A stretch of 64,000 bases of DNA from Cupriavidus yeoncheonensis (GTDB lineage Bacteria > Pseudomonadota > Gammaproteobacteria > Burkholderiales > Burkholderiaceae): NCBI RefSeq assembly GCF_905397275.1, contig NZ_CAJPUY010000019.1, forward strand, positions 62,001 through 126,000, written 5' to 3'. A program made the translations under genes and the position numbers. The notes under the pieces are model-generated. The model had not been told where the DNA came from. It worked only from the letters and a program-made list of their open reading frames with translations, and made no database searches. Positions 46,037 to 54,788 of the stretch are shown here, one piece after another. The number at the start of each line of letters is the position of its first letter. Position 1 is the first letter of the stretch.

Positions 46037-47062
46037 ATGCCTGACAAGAACGTCGTTCGACTCCTTTCCCTCCACCTTGGCGCATCGGCCGCGGATCGCC
46101 TGGCGCAACTGGTCGCCACGCCGCAGCGGCTTCCCGCCGGCGAAGCGGGGCGCCCGTCGCGCGCGGAGGTCGCGCACGCGTTGAACCTGGTGCTGTTCGC
46201 CGGCATCCTGGAACGCGTGCCGACGGGCAAGGCCTATACCGATGACGTGGCCACGGCCGGCGGCAAGGTGCACTTTGACCACGGCGCACTGCGCACGGTG
46301 CGCTGGCACGACAATGGCGCGCTGCCGGCCGGCGAGGCGGCGTTCACGCGCATCCTGCGTCCGCTGGGCTACCGGCTCAACGGCACCTATCCGCTGGACC
46401 GGATCGGCATGACCGGCCGCTCGTACGCGCATGAAGACGCGCCCGAAGAGATCGCGCAGTTCTTTGTCAGCGAATTGCATCCCGAACATTTCAGCGAGCC
46501 CTTCAGGCAGGCTGTCAGCCGCATCACGGGCAGTTCGGAGGATCCGCTGACGCCGCGCGCCCAGGCACTGCTTTGGGAACTTGAGCGGGAGGGTTCGCTG
46601 TCGCTGGATGACGCGGCGGAACTGATCGGCGCGCTCGCGCGCTGTTTCGACCGTCATCACGCCACGCCGCGCCTGGACGACTATGAACGGCTGCTGGCCG
46701 AGTCGCCGGAAATGGCCTGGATCGCGACCGAAGGCAATGCCTTCAATCACGCGACCGACCGCGTGGAAGACGTGTTCGCGCTGGCGGAGGAGCAGAAGCG
46801 CATCGGCCGCCCGATGAAGGACAAGGTCGAGGTATCGCAGAGCGGACGCGTGCGCCAGACGGCGTTTCGTGCGGACCCTGTGCGGCGTGTGTTCATGGAC
46901 GCCGATGGCGCCGAGGTGGTGCGCGAGGTGCCGGGCTCGTTCTACGAGTTCATCACCCGGGATCGCTACGTCGATGAAGCACAGGCAGTCTCGCGTACCG
47001 ACCTGGGCTTTGACGCGGGCAATGCGCAGGGCATCTTCAGGATGACCGCGGCCGAATGCTGA
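46037..47062 (+). CDS. hglS: DUF1338 / HglS-family 2-oxoadipate dioxygenase/decarboxylase
   Basis: Protein of 341 residues. Members of this VOC-like family convert 2-oxoadipate to D-2-hydroxyglutarate with Fe(II) and O2, as shown for Pseudomonas putida HglS in lysine catabolism. The putative ligands are present: His82 in HFDHGALRTV with Arg86 four residues on, His238 in GNAFNHATDRV, and Glu304 in GSFYEFITR. The 156-residue spacing between the two histidines agrees with my recollection of HglS. The length is nearer the short family branch than the 450-residue YdcJ form. It starts 58 bp after the Bug gene, with the aminotransferase 13 bp downstream. Confidence 0.83.
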   Translation: MPDKNVVRLLSLHLGASAADRLAQLVATPQRLPAGEAGRPSRAEVAHALNLVLFAGILERVPTGKAYTDDVATAGGKVHFDHGALRTVRWHDNGALPAGEAAFTRILRPLGYRLNGTYPLDRIGMTGRSYAHEDAPEEIAQFFVSELHPEHFSEPFRQAVSRITGSSEDPLTPRAQALLWELEREGSLSLDDAAELIGALARCFDRHHATPRLDDYERLLAESPEMAWIATEGNAFNHATDRVEDVFALAEEQKRIGRPMKDKVEVSQSGRVRQTAFRADPVRRVFMDADGAEVVREVPGSFYEFITRDRYVDEAQAVSRTDLGFDAGNAQGIFRMTAAEC

Positions 47063-47075
47063 GGGGGGGCATCCC

Positions 47076-48299
47076 ATGACCGCTTATCCGTTCGTTCCGG
47101 CATTGCGGGAGCCGCAAGGCTCGCCGATCCGGGAGCTGTTCCGGTACCTTTCCGACCCGGAGATGATCTCGTTCGCGGGCGGCTACCCGTCCGCCGCGCT
47201 GTTCGATGCCGAGGGCATCGGCGCGGCGTCGGCGCAGGTGCTGCGCGATCGGCCCGCGGAATGCCTCCAGTACGGCGCCACCGAAGGCGCGCCGGCGCTG
47301 CGCAGCGCCCTCGTGGCGCTGATGGCCGAACGCGGCGCAGTCGTGGCGGCGGACGAGCTGCTGGTCACCACCGGATCGCAGCAGGGCTTCGACTTTCTGG
47401 TGCGCACGCTGGTGGAGCCGGGCAGCGTGGTGCTCGTGGAAGAGCCGACGTATCCGGCGACGCTGCAGGCGCTGCGGCTTGCCGGCGCCGACGTGCGTGG
47501 TGTACCGGCGGACCACGAAGGCATGGACGTCGATGCGCTGGAAGCCATGCTGGCCGATGCCACGTTGCGCCCGCGCCTGATCTACACGGTACCGACCTTC
47601 GCCAATCCCACGGGGGCGACGCTGACCCTCGCACGCCGGCTGCGGCTGCTGGAACTGGTGGCCCGGTATCGCGTGGTGCTGGTCGAGGACGATCCGTACG
47701 GCGCGCTGAGCTTCGACGGCCCGCCCCCGGCGTCGCTGCTTGCGCTGTGCGCGCAGGTGCCCGACGCCCGTCCGTGGCTGGTACATCTTGCGAGCTTGTC
47801 GAAGACGCTGGCGCCAGGACTGCGGATCGGCTGGATGATCGCCGCGCCGGAAATCGTTCGCCGCGCGGTGATTGCCAAGCAGGTGTCCGACCTGTGTACG
47901 CCGCCGTGGATCCAGCTGACCGCGGCGCAGTACCTGCAGGCGGGCCGGCTGCCGGGGCAGGTGGCAACTGAAGTGGCGTTCTACCGGGACAAGCGCGACA
48001 GGCTGGCGGCGGCGCTGCGCGCGGCCTTTGGCGAACGTATCCGCTTTGCGCTGCCCGCCGGCGGCATGTTCCTGTGGGCAGCGCTGGACGGTGTTGACGA
48101 CGCTTCCACGCTGCTGCCCCACGCCATCTCGGAGAAAGTGCTGTTCGTTCCGGGGACCGGATTCTATGCGGTGCGGCGCGCGCGCGCGGCCATCAGGCTG
48201 TCGTTCGCCGGCACCGACGCCGCGCAGGTCGACGAAGGTGTGCGCCGGCTCGCGCGGGCAGCGGCACGGCTGGATGCGGTGACGAAGGCCGGCGGCTAG
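47076..48299 (+). CDS. PLP-dependent aminotransferase, 2-aminoadipate/LysN-like
   Basis: Fold-type I class I/II aminotransferase of 407 residues. It shows ISFAGGYPSAALF at the N-terminus, the GSQQGFDFL cofactor-phosphate loop, the VPTFANPTG Asn, EDDPYGALSF Asp/Tyr, and the PLP lysine in LASLSKTLAPGLRIGW (about 244). This is the 2-aminoadipate aminotransferase (LysN/AmaC-like) and MocR-catalytic-domain branch, without an HTH. Directly downstream of the HglS-family gene, it most likely makes 2-oxoadipate from 2-aminoadipate. GAGGGGG precedes the ATG. Confidence 0.88.
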   Translation: MTAYPFVPALREPQGSPIRELFRYLSDPEMISFAGGYPSAALFDAEGIGAASAQVLRDRPAECLQYGATEGAPALRSALVALMAERGAVVAADELLVTTGSQQGFDFLVRTLVEPGSVVLVEEPTYPATLQALRLAGADVRGVPADHEGMDVDALEAMLADATLRPRLIYTVPTFANPTGATLTLARRLRLLELVARYRVVLVEDDPYGALSFDGPPPASLLALCAQVPDARPWLVHLASLSKTLAPGLRIGWMIAAPEIVRRAVIAKQVSDLCTPPWIQLTAAQYLQAGRLPGQVATEVAFYRDKRDRLAAALRAAFGERIRFALPAGGMFLWAALDGVDDASTLLPHAISEKVLFVPGTGFYAVRRARAAIRLSFAGTDAAQVDEGVRRLARAAARLDAVTKAGG

Positions 48300-48429
48300 G
48301 GAGCGCGGCCAGTGCGGCGTCACCGGTGCCGGCGTTGCTGCTGACGACGGCACCGGTGGCGCAGTGTTCAGTCAGCGCAGCGACCCGTTAGTCGAGCGCA
48401 TCGCTGCTGGTGCCGCGGTCTCCCGCCGC

Positions 48430-49158
48430 TCAGTCATGGACGTGATCAGCGGTGTCATACACCTTCTCGCACCATGCCGTACTCGCGCCCAGAAGCCTGG
48501 AAAGCTTCGTCGCAGCGACCAGCTGCACGCGGGCGATCTCCGCGCGATCCGCGGCTTGCAAGCGCGAGGCGGGGCCCGACAGCGTGAGCGCGGCCATGAA
48601 TTTGTCGCCGGCTCCGAACAACGGGGTCGCGAAAGCGGCGGTATAGACGTCGCGGACCCCGGAAGTAAACCACGGCAGCGCTTCCTCGCGGCCGGCGGAT
48701 TCCTCTTGCTTGCCCCAGAACTTCAGCACTGACCCGATTGCCGTGTCGTCCAGCGGCAGGATCGTGCCGGGCAGACGCGTCTCGCGCAGGCCTTCGCTCG
48801 GTTCGGCGCGATAGAGGCACATCCGCTGCTCGTCGCCATGCAGCACGTAATAGGAGGCGCTTTCGCTGGTCGCGAGCGCAAGCTCCTGCAGCACCGGTTC
48901 GATGACGGACCCGAGCTGGAACGACTGTTCGTAGAGCTTGCCCAGGTACAGCAGGCGCGGGCCGAGCGCGTAGCGGCCATCGGCCGTGCGAACCACATAG
49001 CTCATTCGTTCGAGCGAATTCAGCAGGCGGAACACCGTTGTCTTGTGCATGCCGGATGCACTGGAGAGCTGGGCGAGCGACAGGATCTCTGACCCGAGTC
49101 GAAAGCAGTCCAGCAAACCAAGGGCCTTCTCGACGGCCGCTACCCCGTGGTTACTCAT
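48430..49158 (-). CDS. IclR-family transcriptional regulator
   Basis: Regulator of 242 residues. The winged HTH (about 8-62) contains VEKALGLLDCFRLGSEILSLAQLSSASGMHKTTVFRLLNSLERM. The effector domain (about 75-235) contains YVLHGDEQRMCLYRAEPSEGLRE and ALTLSGPASRLQ. It is divergent from the Bug-aldolase-dehydrogenase-Bug-lactonase operon. Two operators sharing TTGTAC-N3-GTACAA lie in the intergenic region, one 29 bp before its own start. Confidence 0.93.
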   Translation of the reverse strand: MSNHGVAAVEKALGLLDCFRLGSEILSLAQLSSASGMHKTTVFRLLNSLERMSYVVRTADGRYALGPRLLYLGKLYEQSFQLGSVIEPVLQELALATSESASYYVLHGDEQRMCLYRAEPSEGLRETRLPGTILPLDDTAIGSVLKFWGKQEESAGREEALPWFTSGVRDVYTAAFATPLFGAGDKFMAALTLSGPASRLQAADRAEIARVQLVAATKLSRLLGASTAWCEKVYDTADHVHD

Positions 49159-49186
49159 CGTTCATCCCCATGCCAGTTTTGATGGA

Positions 49187-49201
49187 TTGTACGATGTACA
49201 A
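49187..49201. promoter_or_regulatory. IclR-type operator, copy 1
   Basis: TTGTACGATGTACAA, a perfect 6-3-6 palindrome located 29 bp upstream of the IclR gene start. The core is identical to copy 2. Confidence 0.85.
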
Positions 49202-49284
49202 CGCCATTTTAATACGTACAAGGGTAAACGACAGATGGAACGCAGAGTCTATCTGGCTATAGTTGTCCCATATTTATGAAACGC

Positions 49285-49303
49285 CGTTGTACATCGTACA
49301 ACG
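49285..49303. promoter_or_regulatory. IclR-type operator, copy 2
   Basis: CGTTGTACATCGTACAACG, a perfect 8-3-8 palindrome located 20 bp before the Bug gene ATG. The cores of copies 1 and 2 are exactly 100 bp apart. A half-site GTACAA lies between them at 49216-49221. Confidence 0.87.
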
Positions 49304-49322
49304 ACAGAAATGGAGGCAACGA

Positions 49323-50282
49323 ATGCAGGTAGTCCGGTTTCTACTCATCACGGCACTCGCGCTGGCCACGATGTCCGCCCGCGCCGCCTGGCCCGATGAC
49401 AGGCCGATCGAGGTGTACGTCGGCTTCGCCGCCGGGGGCGGGACCGACCTGCTCGCGCGCGCCATGGCGCCGTACCTGCAGAAGCACCTCGGCGGCAAGG
49501 CACGGATCATTGTCGTGAACAAGCCTGGAGCGTCCGGCGAAATCGCCTACGTGTCGCTGTCGCGCGCCGCGGCCGATGGCTACACCATCGGTATCGTGTC
49601 GACGCCGTCGCTGCTGACGATTCCCATCCAGCGCAAGCCGAAGTACGAGGCGTCCGCGATCGTCCCGGTGGCGCGCGTGATCGACGATCCCGCCATGTTT
49701 GTCGTGGCGGGCGACAGCAAGCTCAACTCGATGGCCGACCTGGTCAGGCAGCTGAAGGCCAATCCGGAAGGGCTGGCAATGGGCAGCAACGGCATCGGCA
49801 CCAATGGCCACATGGCCGCGCTGGCCCTGCAGCAGGCCACGGGCGCCAAGGTCAACCACATACCGTTCGCCGGCACGTCGCAGACCAAGACCAGCCTGCT
49901 GGGCCACCACATCGACGTGATGGCGATGAGCACCACCGAGTTCACCGATGCCGACCGGGCGTCGAAGGACGTGCGCGTGCTGGCGCAGCTCGGCGCCGAG
50001 CGCCGGCCCGGCGTGAAGGATGTGCCGACCGCGCGCGAGCAGAACCTGGATATCCAGATCTCTTCCGAGCGTGGCTTTGCCGCACCGCGCGGCCTGCCGC
50101 CGGACATTGCGAAGCGTCTGCAGGACGCCATCGAAGCCACGACCAAAGACCCCGAATTCCTGGCCCGCGCCGTCAACGAGGCGCGCGGCATCTCCTACCT
50201 GTCCGGCGCGGCATGGAGCCAGCACATGGCCACGCAGCGCGGCAAGTTCGAAAGCCTGTGGAAGATCGCTTCCACGAAGTAA
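49323..50282 (+). CDS. Bug/TctC-family periplasmic solute receptor
   Basis: Bug receptor of 319 residues from the ATG at 49323 (GGAGG upstream). Signal peptide VVRFLLITALALATMSARA, mature start AWPDDRPIEVYVGFAAGGGTD, then NKPGASGEIAYVSL, ADGYTIGIV and PFAGTSQTKTSLLGHHIDVMAM. The frame opens earlier (49263), but the operator palindrome lies there. First gene of the IclR-controlled operon, followed by an RraA-family gene after 43 bp. Confidence 0.93.
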   Translation: MQVVRFLLITALALATMSARAAWPDDRPIEVYVGFAAGGGTDLLARAMAPYLQKHLGGKARIIVVNKPGASGEIAYVSLSRAAADGYTIGIVSTPSLLTIPIQRKPKYEASAIVPVARVIDDPAMFVVAGDSKLNSMADLVRQLKANPEGLAMGSNGIGTNGHMAALALQQATGAKVNHIPFAGTSQTKTSLLGHHIDVMAMSTTEFTDADRASKDVRVLAQLGAERRPGVKDVPTAREQNLDIQISSERGFAAPRGLPPDIAKRLQDAIEATTKDPEFLARAVNEARGISYLSGAAWSQHMATQRGKFESLWKIASTK

Positions 50283-50325
50283 GCCCGATCCCCCCTTGTT
50301 CTTCCCGTTTCTATTGGAGTCGCAT

Positions 50326-51024
50326 ATGAGCACCCAGGCCAAAGCATCCCCCGCGATTCGTCGCGATTTCGAGCGCGTCTCGCCCGAACTGGTGGAGCGT
50401 GCGTCGAAGTTCCAGGCCGCCATCCTGGCGGACGTCGTCGGTCGTCGCGGCACGCTGAATGCCCGCGTGCAGGGGCTGTCGCCGTCGATGAAGGTGGCTG
50501 GCCCCGCGCTGACCGTGGAAGTGCGTCCCGGCGACAACCTGATGTTCCACGTCGGCCTGGCGCTCGCCAGGCCCGGCGATGTGATCGTCGTCGACGGCAA
50601 GGGCGACCAGACCGCCGCGCTGTGCGGCGAAATCATGGCGACGCAGGCGCAGTCGTCGGGCGTGGCGGGCTTCGTCATCGACGCCGCGGTGCGCGATTCG
50701 CATGAACTCGCCGGCGGCGCGTTCCCGGTGTTCTCGGCGGGCACCAATCCGTGTGGCCCGACCAAGGCCATCGGCGGCCTGGTGAACTGGCCCGCGTCGG
50801 TGGCCGGCGTGGCGATCAACCCGGGCGACCTGATCGTCGGCGATGCCGATGGCGTGGTGGTCATCCCGCGCGAAGACGTGCCCGCGATCCTGGACCTGGC
50901 GCAGAAGAAGGTCGATGCCGAAGCGAAGCGCATTGCCGCGATCAAGGCCGGCGACCTGCGCCCGGGCTGGCTGGACAAGGAACTGCGCGCCGCAGGCGTA
51001 CTGGCAGAGGGTGAATCGCTGTGA
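50326..51024 (+). CDS. RraA-family aldolase (4-hydroxy-4-methyl-2-oxoglutarate/CHA aldolase-like)
   Basis: Protein of 232 residues. RraA-fold motifs: the AAILADVVGRRG helix, GPALTVEVRPGDNLMFHVGLALARPGDVIVVDGKGD, and FVIDAAVRDSHEL with the Arg-Asp pair that binds metal and substrate in the aldolases. Catalytic residues are kept, so it is likely an enzyme (retro-aldol or decarboxylase on a hydroxy-oxo diacid) rather than the RNase E inhibitor RraA. GGAG lies 7-8 nt before the ATG. Its stop overlaps the next gene's GTG by 4 bp. Confidence 0.85.
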   Translation: MSTQAKASPAIRRDFERVSPELVERASKFQAAILADVVGRRGTLNARVQGLSPSMKVAGPALTVEVRPGDNLMFHVGLALARPGDVIVVDGKGDQTAALCGEIMATQAQSSGVAGFVIDAAVRDSHELAGGAFPVFSAGTNPCGPTKAIGGLVNWPASVAGVAINPGDLIVGDADGVVVIPREDVPAILDLAQKKVDAEAKRIAAIKAGDLRPGWLDKELRAAGVLAEGESL

Positions 51025-51962
51025 ATGCCATGAAGAAGCCCGCCGTGCTGGTCACGGGCAATGACCTGGCACCGCAGGCGCTAGAACTGCTCAAGGACTT
51101 CGAAGTGTGCTTCGCGGGCAAGCAGTGCAGCGAAGAGACGGTCGTGGCCATGGCGAAGGAAAAGGACCCTGTCGCCATCATCGTGCGCTACGGCAAGGTC
51201 GGCCCCAGCGTGATGGACGCCGCGCCGTCGCTCAAGGTCATCTCGAAGCATGGCAGCGGCATCGACGTGATCGACCAGCGGGCCGCTGCCGAGCGCGGCA
51301 TTGCCGTCAAGGCGGCCGTGGGCGCCAATGCAGCGGCGGTGGCCGAGCATGCCTGGGCGCTGATCCTCGCTTGCGCGAAGGCCGTACCGCATCTCAATGA
51401 GCGCATGCGTGGCGGCCATTGGGACAAGTCGACGCACAAGACCATCGAACTGAACGGCCGTACGCTCGGCATCGTCGGACTCGGTGAAATCGGCCGCCGC
51501 GCCGCTGTGACCGGCGTGGCGATGGGCATGCGCGTGATCGCCTTCGATCCGTTTGCGAAGACGGTGCCCGAGGGCGTCACGCTGGCGGACCTGCCGCGGC
51601 TGTTCGGCGAGGCCGACGTGGTGTCGCTGCATTGCCCGCTGACGGACGAGAACCGCGGCATGCTGAACCGCGCAACACTGGCGACCTTCAAGGATGGCGC
51701 CATCCTGGTCAACACGGCGCGCGGCGGCCTGATCGACGAGCCGGCGCTGGTCGAGGCGCTGCAGAGTGGCAAGCTTTATGCGGCAGGGCTGGACAGCTTC
51801 GCCGTCGAGCCCATGCCGGTGCCGCATCCTTTCCAGCATGTGCCCAACCTGATCCTTTCGCCGCACATCGGCGGGGTCAGCGATGCGGCCTACGTGAACA
51901 TGGGCGTAGGCGCCGCGCGGAATGTGATCGCTGTGCTGCAGGATGCCGCGACGCTGGCCTGA
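51021..51962 (+). CDS. D-2-hydroxyacid dehydrogenase (phosphoglycerate dehydrogenase-like)
   Basis: NAD-dependent enzyme of 313 residues. Rossmann motif GLGEIGRRAAVTGVAMGMRV (about 155-174), catalytic Arg in NTARGGLIDE, Glu in DSFAVEP and His in SPHIGGVSD. GTG start overlapping the RraA-family stop (GTGA) shows translational coupling; an ATG nine bases on is an alternative. It likely interconverts a 2-hydroxy and 2-oxo acid in the same pathway as the aldolase. Confidence 0.9.
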   Translation: MNAMKKPAVLVTGNDLAPQALELLKDFEVCFAGKQCSEETVVAMAKEKDPVAIIVRYGKVGPSVMDAAPSLKVISKHGSGIDVIDQRAAAERGIAVKAAVGANAAAVAEHAWALILACAKAVPHLNERMRGGHWDKSTHKTIELNGRTLGIVGLGEIGRRAAVTGVAMGMRVIAFDPFAKTVPEGVTLADLPRLFGEADVVSLHCPLTDENRGMLNRATLATFKDGAILVNTARGGLIDEPALVEALQSGKLYAAGLDSFAVEPMPVPHPFQHVPNLILSPHIGGVSDAAYVNMGVGAARNVIAVLQDAATLA

Positions 51963-52071
51963 ATTGCGTGGGGCGGCTTTACTGAATCGAGAAATCAATC
52001 GTCGCGGACCGGGCCCGCCGCAAGGGCGGGTCCCGCAAACAGGGAAACCGCCGCGACTGCAGGAGACAACG

Positions 52072-53043
52072 ATGTTTCATCGCGCAATTCCGCTGTTTAC
52101 CGTGGTTGCGGCGCTGCTGGCCACTGGCCCGGCAACGGCGCTCGCGGGGTATCCGGACAAGCCCGTCCGCATTGTCGTGCCCAATCCGCCGGGCGGCGCC
52201 GTGGATGTGGTCACGCGCAAGATTGCCCAGAAGCTCACGGTGCAGACGGGACAGAGCTTTGTCGTCGAAAACAAGCCGGGCGCGTCCGGCACCATCGGCA
52301 CGATGCAGGTCGTCAACGCGCCCGCCGATGGCTACACGCTGCTGGCGAACGACAATTCCTATACGACGCTGCCGTATGTGTTCAGGAAGCTGAACTGGGA
52401 TCACCAGACCGCGTTGGTCCCGATTGCGCCGTTTGCATTCTCGCCGGTCGTGCTGGGCGTCAAGGCCGATTCGCGCTTCAAGGATCTTCAGTCGCTCGTG
52501 AGCTATGCCAGGGCGCATCCGGGCGAGGTGACGTTTGGCACGGGCGGCCCTGGCAGCTCGCCGCATTTCGCCGCCGAAGCGTTCCAGCAGGCCGCCGGCA
52601 TCCAGTTGATGCATGTGCCTTACAAAGGCGCCGGCGAGGCGATGGTCGGCCTGTTGTCCGGCAGCGTGGACCTGCTGGTGGTCTCGACGCCCACCGCGCT
52701 CGCGCCGGTCAAGGGCAACCAGATGCGCTTGCTCGGTATCAGCGGAAAGAGCCGCGTCAATGTATTCCCGGGCGTACCCACGTTCGCCGAAGCAGGCGTA
52801 CCCGGCTTCAGCCTGTTCAACTGGTCGGGGCTGGCGGCGCCGAAAGGCACGCCGAGCGAGGTGGTCGCGCGGCTGCAGGCGGAAATCCGCAAGGCGCTCC
52901 AGTCGCCGGACATGAAGGAGTATCTTGCGCAGATGGGCGCGCAGCCGGGGACCCTGGACAGCCCCGCATTCGCGCAACTGATCCAGCGCGAAACCACGCA
53001 ATGGGCTGCGGTGGCGCAGAAAGCCAACATCCAGAAGCAATGA
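52072..53043 (+). CDS. Bug/TctC-family periplasmic solute receptor
   Basis: Second Bug receptor of the operon, 323 residues. Signal peptide IPLFTVVAALLATGPATALA, mature start GYPDKPVRIVVPNPPGGAVD, then ENKPGASGTIGT, ADGYTLLAND, VPYKGAGEAMVGLLSG and GVPTFAEAGVPGFSLFNW. An AGGAG site precedes the ATG. It is clearly diverged from the receptor at 49323, so the two probably bind different ligands, such as substrate and lactone. The stop overlaps the next possible start. Confidence 0.93.
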   Translation: MFHRAIPLFTVVAALLATGPATALAGYPDKPVRIVVPNPPGGAVDVVTRKIAQKLTVQTGQSFVVENKPGASGTIGTMQVVNAPADGYTLLANDNSYTTLPYVFRKLNWDHQTALVPIAPFAFSPVVLGVKADSRFKDLQSLVSYARAHPGEVTFGTGGPGSSPHFAAEAFQQAAGIQLMHVPYKGAGEAMVGLLSGSVDLLVVSTPTALAPVKGNQMRLLGISGKSRVNVFPGVPTFAEAGVPGFSLFNWSGLAAPKGTPSEVVARLQAEIRKALQSPDMKEYLAQMGAQPGTLDSPAFAQLIQRETTQWAAVAQKANIQKQ

Positions 53044-53054
53044 CGGGAGTCGAG

Positions 53055-53978
53055 ATGTTCCTGCTTCATCAACCGGCTGTACGCGACGCGACGGTGCTCA
53101 CGCGGCTTCCGGAGTCGTTTTGCCGCCGGGACGCCGACAATGCATGGGCGCAAGCCAATCGCGGCGGCGCCGCTACCGGTTCCTTCCTTGAAGGTCCGGT
53201 CTGGTCCGACGGCCACCTGTGGGTCACCGACATTCCGTACGGCCGGATCTTCCGGGTATCGATGCAGGGCGACTGGCAACTCGTGGCCGAGTATGACGGC
53301 GAGCCGAACGGCATGAAGCGCCTGGCCAGCGGCGATTTCCTGATCACCGATTACCGCAACGGCCTGATGCGCCTGGATGCGAAGGCCGGCACCCTGGCGC
53401 CGTTCCTGGAGCGCCGCAATTCGGAGCGCTTTCGCGGCGTCAATGACCTGACGTTCGACGCGCAGGGCAACCTGTACTTCACCGACCAGGGCCAGACCGG
53501 CCTGCACGATCCCACGGGCCGCGTTTATCGGCGCTCACCCGAGGGCAAGCTCGACGTGCTGCTCGACAACTGTCCGAGCCCGAACGGCATCGTGCTGTCA
53601 CCCGACGAAAAGGTGCTGTTCGTTGCCATGACGCGCGGCAACTGCGTGTGGCGCGTGCCCCTGCAACCCGACGGTTCGGTCAGCAAGGTCGGCCAGTTCT
53701 TCACGTCCCATGGGCCGAGCGGCCCCGATGGCCTGGCGATGCGCGCGGACGGGTGCCTGCTCGTGGCGAATCCGGGGCTTGGCTACGCCTGGGTGCTGAA
53801 CCATCGCGCCGAACCGGTCGAAGTGATCCGCAGTCCTGCGGGGGCTTCGCTGACCAACCTCTGTTTCGGCGGGCCGGAGGGCAAGACGCTGCTGATGACC
53901 GAATCGGCGACCGGCACCATCCTCCGCGCGGACATGCCCGAGCGCGGCGCGCCGGTACATGGAGGCCGGTTGCCATGA
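53055..53978 (+). CDS. SMP-30/gluconolactonase-family protein
   Basis: Six-bladed beta-propeller lactonase of 307 residues. Metal ligands and blades are recognisable: Glu in GSFLEGPVW (about 47), Asn in RFRGVNDLTFD, Asn in CPSPNGIVLSPDE and Asp in SGPDGLAMRADG. It would open sugar or hydroxyacid lactones. I chose the ATG at 53055 (GGGAG 5 nt upstream); the ATG at 53040 overlapping the previous stop is an alternative. Last gene of the IclR-controlled operon. Confidence 0.88.
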   Translation: MFLLHQPAVRDATVLTRLPESFCRRDADNAWAQANRGGAATGSFLEGPVWSDGHLWVTDIPYGRIFRVSMQGDWQLVAEYDGEPNGMKRLASGDFLITDYRNGLMRLDAKAGTLAPFLERRNSERFRGVNDLTFDAQGNLYFTDQGQTGLHDPTGRVYRRSPEGKLDVLLDNCPSPNGIVLSPDEKVLFVAMTRGNCVWRVPLQPDGSVSKVGQFFTSHGPSGPDGLAMRADGCLLVANPGLGYAWVLNHRAEPVEVIRSPAGASLTNLCFGGPEGKTLLMTESATGTILRADMPERGAPVHGGRLP

Positions 53979-54070
53979 GCGGCAGGAGCGGCATGCGCGA
54001 GTCCGACGCGTGCCCGATACGGCGTGCCATGACGTCGTCCGGCGGGTGAACGCGAGGACTGCGCCCGCCT

Positions 54071-54706
54071 TCATTCCGGCGGCATGGCCGTGTCCTTCAT
54101 CGCCTGGGCCAGTTCAATGTTCCCTCGCGCCTCCAGGCCCTGGATCGCCCCCTCCCGATCCGGTGTCTGGTGGTGCTGGCTCAGCTTGCGCTTGCCTTCG
54201 AGCCGTGACACGCGGACTTCGATGCCCACGATGTGGCTCAGTTGCTCGGCGATGAAATCCGCGGGCGCATCGCCCATCTTCCACGGTTGCGGCTCGCTGG
54301 CTTCATGCTGCCGGGTCAGGCGGGCCACGACGCCGCGGACGAATTTTTCATCGTCCCGGATATGGAGCGTGCCGTGCGCGTGCACCACCTCGTAGTTCCA
54401 GGTCGGGACCCGACGGTGCGTCTGCTGCTTGCCGGGGTACCAGTTGGGCGTGATGTAGCCCTGCGCGCCGGTGAAGATCACGAGCACGGGCGATCCGTCG
54501 GCGACTTCCCGCCAGAGCGGATTGGCGCGTGCCACATGCGCGTGCAGCACGCCGCATGCGCCCTCTCCGGGTTCGAACAGGAAGGGCAGGTGATTGGCAT
54601 CGAAGCCCGCGTCCGTCTGGGTGACCAGCGTGGCAAGCGCGTGCTCGCGCATGATGCGATGCAGTTCTTCGGCGTGGGGTTCGGCGAAGTGTTTGGGCAG
54701 GTACAT
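54071..54706 (-). CDS. PaiB-type FMN-binding split-barrel protein (putative negative regulator)
   Basis: Protein of 211 residues. PaiB family features: MYLPKHFAEPHAEELHRIMREH at the start, TDAGFDANHLPFLFEP, FTGAQGYITPNWYPGKQQTHRRVPTWNYEVVHAHG and the C-terminal IVGIEVRVSRLEGKRKLSQH. Family members are FMN-binding and were named as negative regulators in Bacillus, but may be flavoproteins. Divergent from a MocR-type gene, an arrangement suggesting that the neighbour regulates it. Confidence 0.9.
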   Translation of the reverse strand: MYLPKHFAEPHAEELHRIMREHALATLVTQTDAGFDANHLPFLFEPGEGACGVLHAHVARANPLWREVADGSPVLVIFTGAQGYITPNWYPGKQQTHRRVPTWNYEVVHAHGTLHIRDDEKFVRGVVARLTRQHEASEPQPWKMGDAPADFIAEQLSHIVGIEVRVSRLEGKRKLSQHHQTPDREGAIQGLEARGNIELAQAMKDTAMPPE

Positions 54707-54788
54707 GGGACGGGTCCACTCTGAACGGGCGTCGTCGGGACGCGACGCTCAGCGACAGTGTGCCGTGCTTCCGGTTGGGTGAAAATAG

